From NCBI GenBank assembly GCA_051453625.1, contig JBOZIK010000001.1, positions 14,164,506-14,211,959 of the forward strand: a stretch of DNA of 47,454 bases. Reading direction: 5' to 3'. Under the pieces are notes generated by a model. It ran no database searches. It had not been told where the DNA came from and saw nothing but the letters and a program-made list of their open reading frames with translations. Position 1 is the first letter of the stretch. Each line of letters begins with the position of its first letter. A program made the translations under genes and the position numbers. Positions 46,112 through 47,454 of this stretch are shown one piece after another. Source of the stretch: Welwitschia mirabilis. Lineage: Eukaryota > Gnetophyta > Gnetopsida > Welwitschiales.

Positions 46112-46523
46112 NNNNNNNNNNNNNNNNNNNNNNNNNNNNNNNNNNNNNNNNNNNNNNNNNNNNNNNNNNNNNNNNNNNNNNNNNNNNNNNNNNNNNNNNN
46201 NNNNNNNNNNNNNNNNNNNNNNNNNNNNNNNNNNNNNNNNNNNNNNNNNNNNNNNNNNNNNNNNNNNNNNNNNNNNNNNNNNNNNNNNNNNNNNNNNNNN
46301 NNNNNNNNNNNNNNNNNNNNNNNNNNNNNNNNNNNNNNNNNNNNNNNNNNNNNNNNNNNNNNNNNNNNNNNNNNNNNNNNNNNNNNNNNNNNNNNNNNNN
46401 NNNNNNNNNNNNNNNNNNNNNNNNNNNNNNNNNNNNNNNNNNNNNNNNNNNNNNNNNNNNNNNNNNNNNNNNNNNNNNNNNNNNNNNNNNNNNNNNNNNN
46501 NNNNNNNNNNNNNNNNNNNNNNN
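46112..46523. other. Assembly gap, 412 N, within LTR C
   Basis: Frames across the gap are artefacts. Its size agrees with the corresponding interval in LTR A. Confidence 0.98.
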
Positions 46524-46824
46524 ATCTATATAAACCAAAGCTTGTCACTCAACTAAGATCAACTTAAATCATAAGGGAGATGTACAATAATGACATGAAA
46601 GAAGAGATTGTATTAACTCAAGTAAAATCAGAACAACATTCACTTACAAATTAGAACAACAGCACCTCAATAAGAGGGACATAGCTTAACACCAAGGAGA
46701 CTCCTTTCTTTAGCATAGAATGGATTGCTCACCCTTGAAGCTTCCATCACAAGTATCAGATACAAAAGATGGGCTAGAAATGAAGGAGGAGAAGGGTCTT
46801 TATAGATTTCCAAAAGAGGAATTT

Positions 46825-46924
46825 NNNNNNNNNNNNNNNNNNNNNNNNNNNNNNNNNNNNNNNNNNNNNNNNNNNNNNNNNNNNNNNNNNNNNNNNNNNN
46901 NNNNNNNNNNNNNNNNNNNNNNNN
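46825..46924. other. Assembly gap, 100 N (size probably nominal)
   Basis: Exactly 100 N, a conventional placeholder, between two near-identical 171-bp blocks. Confidence 0.98.
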
Positions 46925-47066
46925 GAACAACAGCACCTCAATAAGAGGGACATAGCTTAACACCAAGGAGACTCCTTTCTTCAGCATAGAATGGATTGCT
47001 CACCCTTGAAGCTTCCATCACAAGTATCAGGTACAAAAGATGGGCTAGAAATGAAGGAGGAGAAGG

Positions 47067-47076
47067 GTATTTATAG
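47067..47076 (-). promoter_or_regulatory. LTR C TATA box
   Basis: On the minus strand CTATAAATAC, identical to the LTR A (32041-32050) and LTR B (43072-43081) boxes. The first duplicated copy reads CTATAAAGAC at 46796-46805. It probably marks the start of retroelement transcription toward lower coordinates. Confidence 0.6.
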
Positions 47077-47454
47077 ATTTCCAAAAGAGGAATTTAGAGG
47101 CAAGCCCTAAATGCGGGAAGCAGAAACCCTAACGACCCACATGGGTTGTTTGATCCCATTTACAATAGAATTTATTACTGCAGTATAAAAACAATTGTCA
47201 TCTCTTATGTTGCTGGCATGACATAGTGGACGACACTGCCTTATGGCTTGGGCAGTGCTCCATGTGCTACCATCGGCCCTGTGGGTTGCCTGTGCGTAGT
47301 CCCGATGCTATCATCCTGCATGTCGTCCAGATGATAATGTGGACGATGCCCCGCCACCATGTGCTGTTGCTGGCATTACTGACTACTGTCCACATCAGCA
47401 GTCTGGTCATCCTATGTGTTGTGGGGACGACTAATAGGACAATGGTCTTCTTTT

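Larger units (their letters stand above)
46654..47095. repeat. 171-bp direct duplication flanking a 100-N gap
   Basis: 46654-46824 and 46925-47095 have the same length and differ at only three positions (T/C, A/G, C/A). The first copy ends exactly at the gap and the second starts exactly after it. That is the pattern of an unjoined contig overlap, with the three differences as alleles or errors. A true tandem duplication in the LTR promoter region is the alternative. Confidence 0.9.
46027..47454 (-). repeat. LTR C, younger member of the A/B family, incomplete
   Basis: The left end (TGTTGCAGTGTGAATTTATG on plus) and the block ACACGCTAGTATA align with A and B. After the first gap the sequence aligns again, including CCACTT-type, GCACCTCAATA and TATA blocks. 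From about 47,100 it is GC- and CpG-rich (for example GTCGTCCAGATGATAATGTG), whereas A and B have lost these CpGs. The gap of 412 N fits the roughly 415 bp expected from LTR A. The LTR runs beyond the window edge, so its U3 end is not seen. Outside its left end no PBS is evident. Confidence 0.65.

Noticed and set aside
1-47454. CRISPR arrays, operons, ribosome-binding sites, phage or bacterial insertion sequences
   Set aside because: The sequence is plant nuclear DNA. Short tandem repeats (31, 34 and 45 bp) are contiguous duplications without spacers.

Overview
This is nuclear DNA from a land plant with a large, repeat-rich genome. The signs are a Ty1/copia polyprotein remnant, Ty3/gypsy LTRs whose primer-binding site resembles the plant TGGCGCCGTTGCC type, a nested LTR retrotransposon, a hAT-type element, and a decayed plant ascorbate oxidase copy. 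Most of the window is very AT-rich and almost free of CpG, as expected of old methylated transposon sequence. A gymnosperm would fit, but nothing seen here proves it. I found no intact protein-coding host gene, no rRNA and no intact tRNA.

Layout. From 1 to 11.3 kb the sequence is decayed repeat. It holds two inverted copies of a CCHC zinc-knuckle coding fragment and several tandem duplications, and one assembly gap (6137-6907). At 11,351-12,352 lies a non-autonomous hAT-like element with terminal inverted repeats and an 8-bp target duplication. From about 12.6 to 16.65 kb the composition changes sharply and CpG is retained; this is the best candidate for functional host sequence (promoter, UTR or non-coding transcript). 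A candidate tRNA-derived SINE lies at 16,984-17,135. From 17.1 to 24.56 kb is featureless AT-rich decay.

At 24.565-28.905 kb is a copia element: a probable 5' LTR with a repeat array rich in W-box cores, a PBS, gag with coiled coil and two decayed zinc knuckles, a decayed protease and an integrase. It stops just before reverse transcriptase.

From 31.3 to 47.45 kb three related LTRs occur in the same (minus) orientation: A (31,287-32,528), B (42,316-43,579) and C (46,027 to beyond the window end). A and B bound a decayed gypsy element with PPT, PBS, a gag-like acidic ORF and an integrase C-terminus. Inserted in it is a second LTR element at 35,148-39,833 (plus strand), with 5-bp GAAAT target duplications. 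That nested element carries, in antisense, about 250 codons of the C-terminal half of an ascorbate oxidase, including an inverted duplication at a copper-ligand motif. This gene capture is the main discovery candidate. LTR C keeps many CpGs and is younger; it contains two gaps and a 171-bp direct duplication across a 100-N gap that may be an assembly artefact.

All alignments were done by eye from the sequence and from memory of family motifs; no database search was run.
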